Source of the DNA: an uncultured Paracoccaceae bacterium
GTDB taxonomy: Bacteria > Pseudomonadota > Alphaproteobacteria > Rhodobacterales > Rhodobacteraceae
DNA length: 64,000 nucleotides
Reading direction: 5' to 3'
Assembly: GCA_947503965.1 (NCBI GenBank)
Contig: CANNFU010000006.1
Coordinates: forward strand, 62,001 to 126,000
Notes under the pieces: generated by a model
Told to the model about the DNA's origin: nothing
Database searches by the model: none
Seen by the model: only the letters and a program-made list of their open reading frames with translations
Translations under genes and position numbers: made by a program
Shown: positions 9,355 through 19,176 of the stretch, piece after piece
Layout: the number at the start of each line of letters is the position of its first letter
How positions within the stretch are numbered: the stretch's first letter is position 1

Positions 9355-11124
9355 TTAGACAGCCGCCCGCTTGAGCCTGCGATGGCGCGACTCAAGGAAT
9401 TCGGCCAGCGCCGCCTCGCTTAGCGGATGCGACAGCGCATATCCCTGAAAGATGTTACAGCCAAGCGCGCGGATTGCCTCGATATCCTCAAGCGTTTCGA
9501 CGCCTTCGGCCATCGCCTCGATCCCCAGGCCGCGCGTCATATCCAGAATTGCCGCGACGACGCTGCGTTTGACGGGATCCTTGACCGCCGCCTGCACAAG
9601 GGTGCGATCAACCTTCAAACGGTCCGGCCAGATCTTGAGAAGGCCTGTAATGGATGCGCGCCCGCTGCCAAAGTCATCGGTTTCAATCCGCACACCCATT
9701 TCGCGCATCTTTGTCAGGTTTTCAGCGAATTGCGGGTTCTCACTGCTTTCATCAAAATAGATCGTCTCAAGCAGTTCAATTGCCAGTTTGCAGTTTCGAT
9801 TGACCCAAATCCGGTCAATTTCCTTGGGGAGTTCCGGATCGACCAGACGGGCGGCGCTGATGTTTACCGATACCGAAGGCAGGATCAGACCCTGCCGACT
9901 AAGCCGTTCTGCGGTGCCAAGGGCTTGCTGCAGCATCTTGCGGTCAATCTCAGCCAGAAGGCCAAGTTCCGCGGCTGCATCCAGAAATGCGCCGGGCGGC
10001 AGCAGCCCAAGTTCAGGGTGTTGCCAGCGCACCAGCGTTTCGGCCCCCACAATCGCGCCGGTGCCGACATTTACCTGCGGCTGGAAATAGGCGATGAATT
10101 CGTCGCGCTCCAACGCGCGTGGTATCTGCCCGGCAAGCTGGCGGTCGGCCTGAATACGGGCTTCCATCTGTGATGTTGTCTCGCACACCCTGTTGCGTCC
10201 GCTACGCTTGGCCTCGTATAGCGCGACGTCCGCGTTGGTCAGCAGACGACCGGCCGATGTCTGCCCCGCCTCGCCCAGGGTAAAGCCAACACTGGCCCCA
10301 ACCGTCACACGGTGCTGGTCGTGATGGATCGGAGCGGCCATCGCCTCGATAATGGCGTCACCGATCCAGTTGGCGAGGGTCGACGTGACATTGCCCTGCA
10401 TGATGACAAGAAATTCGTCACCGCCCACGCGGTATACTGTTCCCGCATCGCTCACGACGATGGAAATGCGCCGCGCCGCCTCTGTCAAAACGGTGTCGCC
10501 TGCCGCATGCCCCAGCGTGTCATTGACCCATTTGAACCGATCCAGATCGACATGCAGCAGACCAATCGTGCCGGAACACCCATTCAGCACCGCAGCTAGA
10601 TCCCGTTCGAACGACCGTCTGTTCAGAATCCCAGTCAGCGGATCTCCATATGCGGCCTGTTCAAGCGCGCTGCGCATCCGGTCAAGCTCGCGGTTGCGTT
10701 CCGCCAGCTGCGCGTTGGTTTCCACAAGACGGCGCATTGCCTCTTTTTCCTGCGTGATGTCGTGGCCCGTGCCGCGATAGCCGATGAACGTTCCATTATT
10801 ATCAAATAGCGGCTGCCCGGCGACGCGCAGCTGCAGGACAGACCCATCGGTGCTGCGCACGACCGAATATTCGAAGTTGCGAAAGGGGCGACGCGCACGA
10901 AGGTCCAGCAGGTGGGCATCCCACTTGGCCTTGTCCGCCCGGTCACCTGCAAATACATCCCTACGTCGGCCAAGTATCGTGGCAGTCGGGATTTTGGTGA
11001 CGTCCTCCATCCGGCTGGAGAAATAGGTGAACCGATGCTCCGCATCGGTTTCCCAGAACCAATCCGAAGCAATGCCCGCGAAATCCTCAAGATTGCGGAA
11101 TGTGTTGTCACCATCTGACGTCAT
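9355..11124 (-). CDS. PAS-GGDEF-EAL cyclic-di-GMP turnover protein
   Basis: About 589 residues. Residues ~10-130 are a PAS sensor domain (DWFWETDAEHRFTYFSS), followed by a short coiled coil, a GGDEF domain (DPLTGILNRR; intact GGDEF at ~234-238) and an EAL domain. The EAL motif reads ETL, keeping the metal-binding Glu; DDFGSG, LKVDR, EGVET and QGY are present, so phosphodiesterase activity is plausible. The RxxD inhibitory site upstream of GGDEF is not seen. No membrane span is found. The start is uncertain: ATG 11124 is chosen, ATG 11175 is also open, and neither has a strong ribosome site. It sits on the opposite strand between rplA and rplJ. Confidence 0.88.
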   Translation of the reverse strand: MTSDGDNTFRNLEDFAGIASDWFWETDAEHRFTYFSSRMEDVTKIPTATILGRRRDVFAGDRADKAKWDAHLLDLRARRPFRNFEYSVVRSTDGSVLQLRVAGQPLFDNNGTFIGYRGTGHDITQEKEAMRRLVETNAQLAERNRELDRMRSALEQAAYGDPLTGILNRRSFERDLAAVLNGCSGTIGLLHVDLDRFKWVNDTLGHAAGDTVLTEAARRISIVVSDAGTVYRVGGDEFLVIMQGNVTSTLANWIGDAIIEAMAAPIHHDQHRVTVGASVGFTLGEAGQTSAGRLLTNADVALYEAKRSGRNRVCETTSQMEARIQADRQLAGQIPRALERDEFIAYFQPQVNVGTGAIVGAETLVRWQHPELGLLPPGAFLDAAAELGLLAEIDRKMLQQALGTAERLSRQGLILPSVSVNISAARLVDPELPKEIDRIWVNRNCKLAIELLETIYFDESSENPQFAENLTKMREMGVRIETDDFGSGRASITGLLKIWPDRLKVDRTLVQAAVKDPVKRSVVAAILDMTRGLGIEAMAEGVETLEDIEAIRALGCNIFQGYALSHPLSEAALAEFLESRHRRLKRAAV

Positions 11125-11249
11125 CGGGACACCATAGGTGCGATGCCTTGAATAAGTGTTTAGCGTGCACGACATGCAAGCACCGGTCCGGCGTCAAGAA
11201 ATGGGGACTTGGCATCTGAGCAATGTGCAAGTATCCACCCCCCATAGCC

Positions 11250-11460
11250 CGAAAGATTGATTCGTTCGGGCTTTATTCGTCCGAGACGGTGGGTTGGTGC
11301 GCAGCACTGCTAATTCCTGCCCGAGACGGGATAGACCGGAATGATCTGAGGCTCTCCTCGGCTCCAACGGCTCAACCCCCGTACATGTGGACATCGACTG
11401 TTGCGTGGTTCGCCGTGCAGCAAAATTGAGCCGGGAAGCAATTCCCAAACTTGGAGTGAA
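11250..11460 (+). promoter_or_regulatory. Candidate rplJL 5' leader (L10-type autoregulation)
   Basis: The roughly 210 bases before rplJ are gene-free and contain several short complementary stretches. In many bacteria the L10(L12)4 complex binds a structured leader here and represses rplJL. The placement fits, but I did not fold the RNA and cannot point to a decisive kink-turn, so this is mainly inference from position. Confidence 0.3.
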
Positions 11461-11463
11461 ACT

Positions 11464-11976
11464 GTGGATAGAGCACAAAAAGAACAGCTGGTTGAGGACC
11501 TCGGCCAGATCTTTGAAAGCTCTGGCGTCGTTGTGGTTGCCCACTACGAAGGCATGACAGTTGCTGAAATGCAGGACCTGCGCGCGCAAATGCGTTATGC
11601 GGGCGGGTCCGTGCGCGTTGCCAAGAACAAGCTCGCCAAAATTGCCCTGGAAGGTAAGCCATGCGCAAGCATCGCGGAATACCTGACAGGCATGACTGTT
11701 CTTGCCTATTCTGAAGACCCCGTCGCCGCGGCGAAGGTTGTCGACAAATATGCCAAAGAGAATGACAAACTGGTCATTCTTGGCGGTGCCATGGGCGAGA
11801 CAGCACTGGACGTGGCTGGTGTGAAAGCCGTTGCCGGGATGCCATCGCGCGAGGAGCTTATCGCTTCTATCGTGGGCTGCATCGCTGCACCTGCAAGCAA
11901 CATCGCCGGGGCCATTGGCGCGCCTGCTTCGAACATCGCGAGCATTCTTTCGACCATCGAAGAGAAAGCTGCATAA
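11464..11976 (+). CDS. rplJ: 50S ribosomal protein L10
   Basis: 170 residues from a GTG start at 11464 (a GGAGTG ribosome site lies eight bases upstream; an ATG further up at 11401 would add an unrelated N-terminus). The start [13 protein letters not shown] and the segment [20 protein letters not shown] are typical. L10 anchors L7/L12 dimers, through its C-terminal helix, on the ribosomal stalk. rplL follows after 66 bp. Confidence 0.95.
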   Translation: MDRAQKEQLVEDLGQIFESSGVVVVAHYEGMTVAEMQDLRAQMRYAGGSVRVAKNKLAKIALEGKPCASIAEYLTGMTVLAYSEDPVAAAKVVDKYAKENDKLVILGGAMGETALDVAGVKAVAGMPSREELIASIVGCIAAPASNIAGAIGAPASNIASILSTIEEKAA

Positions 11977-12042
11977 AGCACTGAATTGACTTGGGGTTCT
12001 GCCCCACGTTGGAACACACATAACGGAAACGGAAAGCATAAA

Positions 12043-12420
12043 ATGGCTGATCTGAAAAAACTGGCTGAAGAGATCGTTGGTCTGACCCTTCTCGAAGCAC
12101 AAGAACTGAAAACAATCCTGAAAGACGAGTACGGCATCGAGCCTGCTGCTGGTGGCGCTGTCATGATGGCTGGCCCTGCTGGTGGTGACGCTGGTGGCGC
12201 TGCTGAAGAAAAGACCGAATTCGACGTCGTTCTGAAGAACGCCGGCGCGTCCAAGATCAACGTGATCAAGGAAGTTCGCGGCATCACAGGTCTTGGCCTG
12301 AAAGAAGCCAAGGATCTGGTCGAAGCTGGCGGTAAGATCAAAGAAGGCGTTGGCAAAGACGAAGCCGAAGAGATCAAAGGCAAGCTGGAAGCAGCTGGCG
12401 CCGAGGTCGAACTGGCCTAA
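12043..12420 (+). CDS. rplL: 50S ribosomal protein L7/L12
   Basis: 125 residues: N-terminal dimerisation domain ([19 protein letters not shown]), an Ala/Gly-rich hinge, and the C-terminal factor-binding domain ([29 protein letters not shown]). It recruits translational GTPases. It ends in a strong terminator. rpoB, the usual next gene, lies only 15 kb further on because accessory genes intervene. Confidence 0.97.
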   Translation: MADLKKLAEEIVGLTLLEAQELKTILKDEYGIEPAAGGAVMMAGPAGGDAGGAAEEKTEFDVVLKNAGASKINVIKEVRGITGLGLKEAKDLVEAGGKIKEGVGKDEAEEIKGKLEAAGAEVELA

Positions 12421-12443
12421 GCCGGATCAATCTGATCGAAAAG

Positions 12444-12473
12444 AACCGGGTCGCAGCCGCGGCCCGGTTTTTT
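12444..12473 (+). terminator. Terminator after rplL
   Basis: Arms AACCGGG (12444-12450) and CCCGGTT (12463-12469), with additional inner pairing, lead into a T run. A near-identical terminator occurs at 25928-25957 (see the repeat entries). Confidence 0.88.
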
Positions 12474-12589
12474 CGTGTTTAACGAAACCTGTCCGCAACG
12501 GTCTGCGAGGATATTCGCGGTTTTTGGGTACAAAGCCGCGAACAGCATTCATTATCAGGTTTTACTGGGGTTTGGGCGATACAGAATGC

Positions 12590-12622
12590 GTACAGAAGCT
12601 GTACAGAAAGCGTACATACAAT
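12590..12622 (+). promoter_or_regulatory. Three tandem 11-bp GTACA repeats (candidate operator array)
   Basis: GTACA occurs at 12590, 12601 and 12612, exactly 11 bp apart: GTACAGAAGCT, GTACAGAAAGC, GTACATACAAT. The last unit contains TACAAT, a good -10 hexamer. The 11-bp spacing and GTACA core resemble operators of CarH/LitR MerR-type B12 photoreceptors. No plus-strand gene follows for over 1 kb, so the regulated transcript, if any, is unknown. A second array is at 60183-60226. Confidence 0.45.
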
Positions 12623-12920
12623 TGTGCGGCCGGGGCGGGTTAATGGGATGCGCGGTGGAGGAAGGTTAATGAATTGTGTAAGCGTGCAACGAAGACTGGT
12701 TTGAGCCCAGACTCACCGATGCTGCGTTTCTCTCCAATGGCGGCTATGCGCAGTAAGCGGGCTTTGCAAAGTCTAGCGAACGGCACATAAGAGACATTAG
12801 GCACCCCACCCGCATGCTGCGTTCGCAGCCCGCTTACCGGCCGTTCGCTGCGGGTGCAAAATCTGGGGCAGTGCGGCCTCACAGTCTGAGGGACATTGCT
12901 GACGTTGAAGTAAGGTCTGC

Positions 12921-13547
12921 TTATCGCTCCTGAAGAGCGAGCCGAACGCCCAAAGCACAGTAGATGCCTCCGACAACCTTGCCCTGCCACTTGAGAACAT
13001 TCGGATTGCGACGAAGGAAGTTGCCAAGGCCGCCAGCTGCCACTGAGTAGACGATGGTACTAAAAAAGCCAATTAGAGCGAATACAATCCCAAGAATGGC
13101 AAGTTGTGCGACCACGAAGCCACTCTCCGGCGCAACAAATTGGGGCAGGAACGCAAGGAAAAACAGCGCTGTTTTTGGGTTCAGCACCTCAGCGAGGATC
13201 GCCTGTCTGAAGGCTTGGGGTGCGGTGATCGGAAAGCGACCTTGCCCCAGATCGACCGAAGCCTTTTCGAATATCGCCTTCAAACCGAGGTAAACTAGAT
13301 AAGCGGCCCCAAGGTATTTCACGATTGTGAAAAGCGTGGCAGATGCCGCAATGATGGCCGAGATACCAACGACTGCCATGATCGTGTGGAGGAAGTCGCC
13401 TGCTGTGATACCCGCACCCGTCGCGATTCCAACTTTCGTCCCAGAAGTTGTGGCGCGCGCAACGGTCAAGAGAGTCGCTGGTCCGGGAATGAAGACAAAG
13501 CCGAGAACGATCAACGAATAGGTCATTAGCACGGTGGGGTCGATCAT
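12921..13547 (-). CDS. LysE/RhtB-family amino-acid exporter
   Basis: A 208-residue, roughly six-span inner-membrane protein. The N-terminal signature VLGFVFIPGPATLLTVARA and the segment LGAAYLVYLGLKAI followed by FRQAILAEVLNPKTALFF define the LysE/RhtB exporter family (amino-acid or homoserine-lactone type efflux by proton exchange). ATG 13547 is preceded by GGAGAA; the longer open frame to 13640 has no site. Substrate unknown. It is the first gene of the accessory region and is transcribed toward rplL. Confidence 0.88.
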   Translation of the reverse strand: MIDPTVLMTYSLIVLGFVFIPGPATLLTVARATTSGTKVGIATGAGITAGDFLHTIMAVVGISAIIAASATLFTIVKYLGAAYLVYLGLKAIFEKASVDLGQGRFPITAPQAFRQAILAEVLNPKTALFFLAFLPQFVAPESGFVVAQLAILGIVFALIGFFSTIVYSVAAGGLGNFLRRNPNVLKWQGKVVGGIYCALGVRLALQER

Positions 13548-13756
13548 TCTGTTTTCTCCACAAATTTTGGAACTTGCAGCAATCCACACGCGGCGACGGA
13601 TGACAAGCCCCAGAACCGGTCGTTCGCGGCCTCCTGACAAATGGGCGGGCTGGGCTCACTGACGTCATCGGAAGCGGTGCAGCATGTTATGATAGAGTGC
13701 CTTAGTCAACGTCAGGTTGTCGTTGTGGGAGGGCATACCGGATCGGAGGATCAGTC

Positions 13757-14389
13757 GTGGAAACACCAAACTTGCCAGCGATTCGGGCACTTCGCCCTGC
13801 TTGGAACAAAGGCCGGATCGTTGGCCAGAAGCGACCACTGAAACCAAAACACGTTTGGGCGATCCCGGTTCGACTCGAACTGGCCGAGAACCATCGTGAC
13901 CTCGCGCTCTTCAACATGGCAATCGATAGCAAACTGCGCGGTTGCGATCTGGTAAAGATGAAGGTCGTCGACGTCATGGCGTCAGGTCAGATCAAAGAAC
14001 GGGCATCGGTACTGCAAAGCAAGACGCAGAAACCTGTGCGCTTCGAGATATCGGAAGGCACGCGCACCTCAGTCGAAAAGTGGATGGAAGACGAACTCAT
14101 GGTCGGCTCCGAATACCTTTGGCCCGGCCGCTTCCATGAGAGCCTACACATCTCGACCCGCCAATATGCGCGGATCGTCCGGGATTGGGTGACTTCGATC
14201 GGTCTTGAGGCGAGCGCGTATGGCACTCATTCAATGCGGAGAACCAAGGTGACTCAGAACTACAAGAAGACCGGCAACCTCAGAGCTGTTCAGCTCCCCC
14301 TCGGACACACCAAGATGGACAGCACAGTCAGGTATCTTGGTGTTGAACTTGAGGATGCGTTGGCGATTGCAGAAGCTATTGAAATTTAG
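13757..14389 (+). CDS. Short tyrosine recombinase (catalytic domain only)
   Basis: 210 residues from GTG 13757, with GGAGG eight bases upstream. Catalytic residues of the tyrosine recombinase fold are in order: Arg in SKLRGCDLV, HxxR in THSMRRTKV, His in LGHTKMDST and Tyr in VRYLGVE. There is no N-terminal core-binding (SAM-like) domain, so it is about half the size of a phage integrase. I recall closely similar 200-residue recombinases in many proteobacteria, suggesting a widely shared mobile gene. It may have mobilised part of this region, but no att site was identified next to it. Confidence 0.85.
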   Translation: METPNLPAIRALRPAWNKGRIVGQKRPLKPKHVWAIPVRLELAENHRDLALFNMAIDSKLRGCDLVKMKVVDVMASGQIKERASVLQSKTQKPVRFEISEGTRTSVEKWMEDELMVGSEYLWPGRFHESLHISTRQYARIVRDWVTSIGLEASAYGTHSMRRTKVTQNYKKTGNLRAVQLPLGHTKMDSTVRYLGVELEDALAIAEAIEI

Positions 14390-14630
14390 TGCAGTTGGGT
14401 CGCCTTCACAGGCGGCCCATTGTCGACATTCATCATTTTTTGATTTCGAAGTGCTCTTTCCAAAATCAACCATTCGTACATCACGCAGCATTTGCTGGAT
14501 TGCGCTCGGGCCTTCGTCTCAAAGCCGCACTCGGCTTTTTGCGGGGCTGTCGTTCAGGCTGATCTGCGAGAGCTCGCCCAATTAGACGATCTGTCACTCT
14601 AAGGCGTGCCGGCGGCCCTCTTGTCAGAGA

Positions 14631-16001
14631 CTAACGGCTCAATGCTCTGCGCATCAACTCTGAGCTGGATTGAGTTTTCCAACCGCGACCTGTTGCTATC
14701 TGTAAGCGCACCCAACTCAATGTCGCGTTTCGACGTGCATCCGCAGTTGACAGCCTGGCGTCCGCGAATTGCCGCTCGACTTCCAACAGCTCGGTCAAAG
14801 GTATCTCGCCCGTTTCATAGCTGGTGAGCGACAGATCTGCGACCGCGCTGATGGCCTGACTTGCATCCCGTTGTGCAGCCAGTTGTTGGCGCCATCCACG
14901 CAGTAATGCAATCGCAGCCTCAGTCTCCTCAGACGCCTTTAGGACTGCCTGACGCCACCGCAGCTCTGCTTGGCGGGCGCGGGAAATGGCGGCGTTGCGA
15001 TTGGCAAGCAATGTGCCACGGTTGAAGAGCGCGAGGTTTATTTGCGGTCCAAAGCTCCATTGGTCTGTGTCTCCGGTTCCGATGGAGCCATTCAAGGTGA
15101 TCGACGGATAAAGCTGCGCTTCTGACACCCCAATAGCCGCCGTTGCGCTCGCAAAACTGCGCTCGGCTGCCTGCACATCGGGCCTGCTCCGAAAAAGGTC
15201 AGCCGGAACACCTGCGCTCTTGCCGCCTATCGGGCGCGGAATGGCACGCCCTTGCCCCATCTGCAGCTGCAAAGACGCCGACGGTTCGGCCAACAATGTC
15301 GCGATGCGAAAAACGCTGGCTTCGTAATTCGCTAACTGAAGCGGCAATCTTGCCTTTGCCGACGCCAAATCGGCACGTGCGCGTTGCACTTCGATGATCG
15401 TGGCATCGCCAACCTCCAGCCGATTTTCAACAGCCTGAAGTGTTCTGCTGCGGCTTTGCACTGTCTGCCGCAGGATCGTGGCGGCTTCTTGATAGTACCG
15501 CGCCTGCACGTAGTTATCGACGAGTTCAGTCAGGAAAGCCAACCGCGCCGTGCCGAGATCCGCGCGCGTCGCATCCAGGGTCGCGGCTGCCTGTTCGACC
15601 TCTCTTGCGTTTCTCCCGAATAGGTCAAGGACAAGACCCGCGTTCAGTCGAAAGGCGCGCGTGTCAGCGGCGATGCCTTCGCTTTCGCCCGTGGTGACTT
15701 CGGCCGTCAGGCTCCCATTGGTAAGAGACGCACCAGAGGCACGCGAACCGGCTTGAGATTCTGCAATGCGTTCAAGTGCAATCTGCACATTGAGGTTTTG
15801 GGCGATCCCGCGCGCTATCAACTCTGAGAGCAATGGATCGTTGAGTTGCGACCACCAGACGGTTTGGGGTGCATTTGGGATGCTCTCTGCGCCATCTCCT
15901 GCAAATCTGCTCGGCAGATCAATTGTAGGCGTCACATAGTCAGGTCCAACTGCGCCGCAAGACATCAGAAAACAAAGCGGGACGACGGCAAATGATTTCA
16001 T
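14631..16001 (-). CDS. RND efflux outer-membrane lipoprotein (NodT/OprM family)
   Basis: 456 residues with a lipoprotein signal peptide (lipobox LMSC, Cys15), then two repeats of the outer membrane factor fold rich in Ala/Gln coiled-coil helices. Phrases such as VWWSQLNDPLLSELI, NLNVQIALERIAESQA and SRPDVQAAERSFASATAAIGVSEAQLYPS are typical of NodT-type channels. It follows the RND pump gene by 13 bp in the same direction, so pump, adaptor and channel form one operon. Confidence 0.9.
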   Translation of the reverse strand: MKSFAVVPLCFLMSCGAVGPDYVTPTIDLPSRFAGDGAESIPNAPQTVWWSQLNDPLLSELIARGIAQNLNVQIALERIAESQAGSRASGASLTNGSLTAEVTTGESEGIAADTRAFRLNAGLVLDLFGRNAREVEQAAATLDATRADLGTARLAFLTELVDNYVQARYYQEAATILRQTVQSRSRTLQAVENRLEVGDATIIEVQRARADLASAKARLPLQLANYEASVFRIATLLAEPSASLQLQMGQGRAIPRPIGGKSAGVPADLFRSRPDVQAAERSFASATAAIGVSEAQLYPSITLNGSIGTGDTDQWSFGPQINLALFNRGTLLANRNAAISRARQAELRWRQAVLKASEETEAAIALLRGWRQQLAAQRDASQAISAVADLSLTSYETGEIPLTELLEVERQFADARLSTADARRNATLSWVRLQIATGRGWKTQSSSELMRRALSR

Positions 16002-16014
16002 TTCTCGAATTCCT

Positions 16015-19000
16015 TCAACTGATGGCGCGACGGCGACCCAGAACCGGCGTCAGTAATACAGCGGCTGTGTAGCGGGCCGCCGCCAGATATGCTGGCACTA
16101 GGAACAATACGAATAGTGAGCCAATCAGGATTCCCGCGCCCAATGAAATCGCCGTGGGGATAAGAAACTGAGCCTGAATACTGGTTTCCAGGACAAGAGG
16201 CGTCACACCCAGGAATGTGGTCAGCGTTGTCAGGAATATCGGACGGAACCGAGAGACAACCGCCCCCACGACAGCAGAACTCCAATCCTGACCATCTTCC
16301 ACATTTCGGTCCGCAGTCGTGATCAGCAACAGGGCGCTGTTGATCACGATGCCGGACAAGCCAACGACGCCGAAAATGGACAGAAGCGTCAGGTCGAGCC
16401 CAAGAACCGCATGACCAATCAGCGCGCCCATGAAACCAAACGGGATCGTCAGCAGGATCAGTATTGGGTTGATGTAAGATCGCAGCGCCAATGTCAGCAA
16501 TGCGAATATGGCGAAGAGTGCAAGGCCAAAGTTCACCGCCAGCGATGGGCCGAAATCGTCCTGTTCTTCTGCCTCACCCGACAATTCCATCGTCACATCG
16601 GGGTAGCGTTCCTGTATCTCCGGCAGCACCTGCTCTTGTAACATGCGGATTTCCGCGCCGCCGGTGGTGATGGTTTCATCCACATCGGCAAGAATGGTTG
16701 TTATGCGGCGCGCATCGACCCGTGAAATCGTGCTTGGCGCGTTCGACAACGTAAATGACCCAAGAGAGCTGATTGGTACGAGTTGGCTTCCGATGCGCAC
16801 GCGGTAATCGGCGAGGTCATTCAGATCGGTGCGCTCGCTTTCGGGAAGACGGACGCGCACGTCAATTTCTTCTTCATTTCTCTGCAGCGTGGTCACCAAT
16901 TCTCCGAACACTGCAGAGCGTATCTCGCGCGCTACATCATTGACCGTGACACCCAGCGATTTTGCGTTATCGGTCGGAATGAAGACAGCCTCTTGCGATG
17001 TTGTTGCCTCTGAGTCTCGCAATGACAGAATGCCCTGACGGGCCGCTAACGCGTCCTTGATCTGATTGACGGCAAAGACGCGCGCGTCATCGCTTTTGCT
17101 GCCAACCTGCAGTGCGATATCCGCGCCGATGGGGACGACGGACGATGAAAACGTCAATTGCACGATCCCCGGGATGTCGGCGGTCTCTTCGCGCCATAGC
17201 CGTTCAAAGACCGCGGCACTGAAACTGCGCTGTTCTGCAGGCATGATCTTGGCTTCGATTGTCGCGGTATCTGTTGACCCCGTACCAGCGCCGCCCGGGT
17301 CACCAGCCGCGAGCGCATAACCGATGGCGATGACGGTTGCTTGCAAAACATCGTCAGATGCAAGGGCCTGATCATCGGCAATCCTTGTCGCGACGCGCAT
17401 GGCTGCCGCAGCCACCGCTTGCGCGCGAACCGCGGTTTCGACCTCTGACACGCCTTCAGGCATCTCTAGCGTGCCAACAATGTAGTCGCCTTCAATGTCG
17501 GGGAAAAAGACGAATTTGACCTGCCCACCTGACAGCAGGCTCAACGAGGCGAAGAACAAGCCAAAACTCGTCAAGATGACGAACAATGGCTGCCGCACGG
17601 CAAATTGGGCGGTGCGCCGGATCAGTGTGCGCCCCACGTAATCAAGGCTGCCACCAATCAGCTTGCGTAGTAGACCCAGTAAACGAAACGGCGACCAACG
17701 CCGGGCCGGGCGGTCTGAAATGCCTGCCAAATGATGGGGCAGAATGAACAGGCTGTCGATCAGCGAAAAGAACAGAACCAGCAAAACAACCGAAGCGACC
17801 GGGGCAATGAAGGAGCCCGATGTTCCCGGCAGCAGCAGGAGGGGGACGAACGCACACATGTTGGTCGCTACCGCAAAGAACACCGGACCCGCCACACGCA
17901 GGACGCCCTCTTGCGCCGCTTTCAGGGGGGCATCACCTGATTGTCGTCGAGAAAAGGTATTTTCACCCACGACGATGGCATCGTCCACGACGACGCCCAA
18001 TGCCAAGATGAACCCAAAGAGCGACAGCTGATTGATGGTGACGCCAAAAACCGCCATCAGCGAAAACGAAGCGATAAAGGCGGTCGCAATTCCGATGACA
18101 ACCCAGAAAGCGACCCTGACCTCGAGCGTGACCGCCAGCAATACGAGGATAAGAACAAAGCCGACAATCGCATTTGCGGACAACAGATCGATGCGACCGT
18201 TCAAAAGCTCCGCTTCATTTCGCCATTCGATCACGTCCACGGTTTCCGGCAGGCGTGGTTTCAGACGCGTGTTTAGGTAATCTTGGGTCGTCTCAACAAG
18301 CTCCAGGATTTGTTGGTCACCTTCGCGATTGATCGAAAGCAAGACCGCCGGATCACCGTTCAATGTCGATACGATGCCACTATCCGCAAGGCCATCCTGA
18401 ACTTTGGCAATGTCGTTCAAGGTCAGAACGGCACCGTCGGCCGAACTTACAATGGGAAGCGCGCCAAATTCTGTGCCTGTTTGTGCCTTCCCTTCCGTTC
18501 TCAGCTGAAGCCTTTCGCGATCTGACAAGAGCGTGCCACCGGACAGGTTCAAACTTTCATTTGTGATCCGTGCGGCCAGATCGCGCAGGCCGGTGCCATA
18601 GGCATCCAGCGTTCTTTGAGACACCAGGATATCAATCTGATCCTCGGGCGCACCTGACATGTCGACACTTGTGATGTTTGGAAAGGCGAGCAATTCCTCG
18701 CGAATTTCAAACGCGAGATCCTTGATATCTGTCACCGGAAGCGGGCCGGTAACGACCAGTTGGATCGCCAGTTCCGGTGCCTCCGCCTCAACCACAATCG
18801 GGGATTCCGATCCGGACGGAAACACGGTGATTTCCCCCAAGGCGGCCTTCACATCATCAAGAACCACCCGAGGTTCTGCGCCACGTTCTAGCGACAGCGT
18901 TACGCTCGCGTTGCCTGTCACAGCTTCCGCCGAAACGCGGCGAATGCCATCTATCGCGCGCACTTTGCCCTCAATGGGGACGATGATCGTATCGGCCACC

Positions 19001-19176
19001 TCTTGCGGGGTTGCGCCGGGATACGCGACCGACACCTGAATGGCGCCAAGGTCGATCTTGGGGAAATTCTTGACCGTGATCGAAACGAGGCTCGACAGAC
19101 CTGCAAGGACCAATCCGATCATAAGGAGATTGGAAAAGACAGGATTTGATGCGGCGGCGCGAATAAGGCCTCTCAT
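16015..19176 (-). CDS. RND-family efflux transporter, inner-membrane pump
   Basis: 1053 residues with the two-fold RND layout: N-terminal span, large periplasmic loop, a TM bundle with the proton-relay pair in LGVVVDDAIVVGEN, a second loop and a second bundle. In the second bundle the sequence GLSGIVINSALLL stands where AcrB has a Lys, as in a broader HAE1-like subgroup, so the proton relay differs in detail. The start codon overlaps the adaptor gene stop by four bases. Substrates (drugs, detergents, bile salts or metals) cannot be deduced. Confidence 0.92.
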   Translation of the reverse strand: MRGLIRAAASNPVFSNLLMIGLVLAGLSSLVSITVKNFPKIDLGAIQVSVAYPGATPQEVADTIIVPIEGKVRAIDGIRRVSAEAVTGNASVTLSLERGAEPRVVLDDVKAALGEITVFPSGSESPIVVEAEAPELAIQLVVTGPLPVTDIKDLAFEIREELLAFPNITSVDMSGAPEDQIDILVSQRTLDAYGTGLRDLAARITNESLNLSGGTLLSDRERLQLRTEGKAQTGTEFGALPIVSSADGAVLTLNDIAKVQDGLADSGIVSTLNGDPAVLLSINREGDQQILELVETTQDYLNTRLKPRLPETVDVIEWRNEAELLNGRIDLLSANAIVGFVLILVLLAVTLEVRVAFWVVIGIATAFIASFSLMAVFGVTINQLSLFGFILALGVVVDDAIVVGENTFSRRQSGDAPLKAAQEGVLRVAGPVFFAVATNMCAFVPLLLLPGTSGSFIAPVASVVLLVLFFSLIDSLFILPHHLAGISDRPARRWSPFRLLGLLRKLIGGSLDYVGRTLIRRTAQFAVRQPLFVILTSFGLFFASLSLLSGGQVKFVFFPDIEGDYIVGTLEMPEGVSEVETAVRAQAVAAAAMRVATRIADDQALASDDVLQATVIAIGYALAAGDPGGAGTGSTDTATIEAKIMPAEQRSFSAAVFERLWREETADIPGIVQLTFSSSVVPIGADIALQVGSKSDDARVFAVNQIKDALAARQGILSLRDSEATTSQEAVFIPTDNAKSLGVTVNDVAREIRSAVFGELVTTLQRNEEEIDVRVRLPESERTDLNDLADYRVRIGSQLVPISSLGSFTLSNAPSTISRVDARRITTILADVDETITTGGAEIRMLQEQVLPEIQERYPDVTMELSGEAEEQDDFGPSLAVNFGLALFAIFALLTLALRSYINPILILLTIPFGFMGALIGHAVLGLDLTLLSIFGVVGLSGIVINSALLLITTADRNVEDGQDWSSAVVGAVVSRFRPIFLTTLTTFLGVTPLVLETSIQAQFLIPTAISLGAGILIGSLFVLFLVPAYLAAARYTAAVLLTPVLGRRRAIS

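Larger units (their letters stand above)
12441..12673 (+). repeat. Left copy of a diverged direct repeat flanking the rplL-rpoB accessory region
   Basis: Starting with the rplL terminator, this stretch matches 25925-26061: the terminator stem and its TTTTTTCGT tail, then CGCAACGG, a TTCGCG segment, and finally GATGCGCGGTGG...GAAGG.TTAAT..ATTGT. The left copy holds about 100 extra bases (~12535-12640) that include the 11-bp GTACA array. The alignment was done by eye and identity is partial. Confidence 0.55.

Noticed and set aside
13550-14630. Attachment site next to the short tyrosine recombinase
   Set aside because: No tRNA end and no convincing direct repeat immediately bounds this gene. 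The only large repeat pair (12441 and 25925) is diverged and cannot be tied to it.
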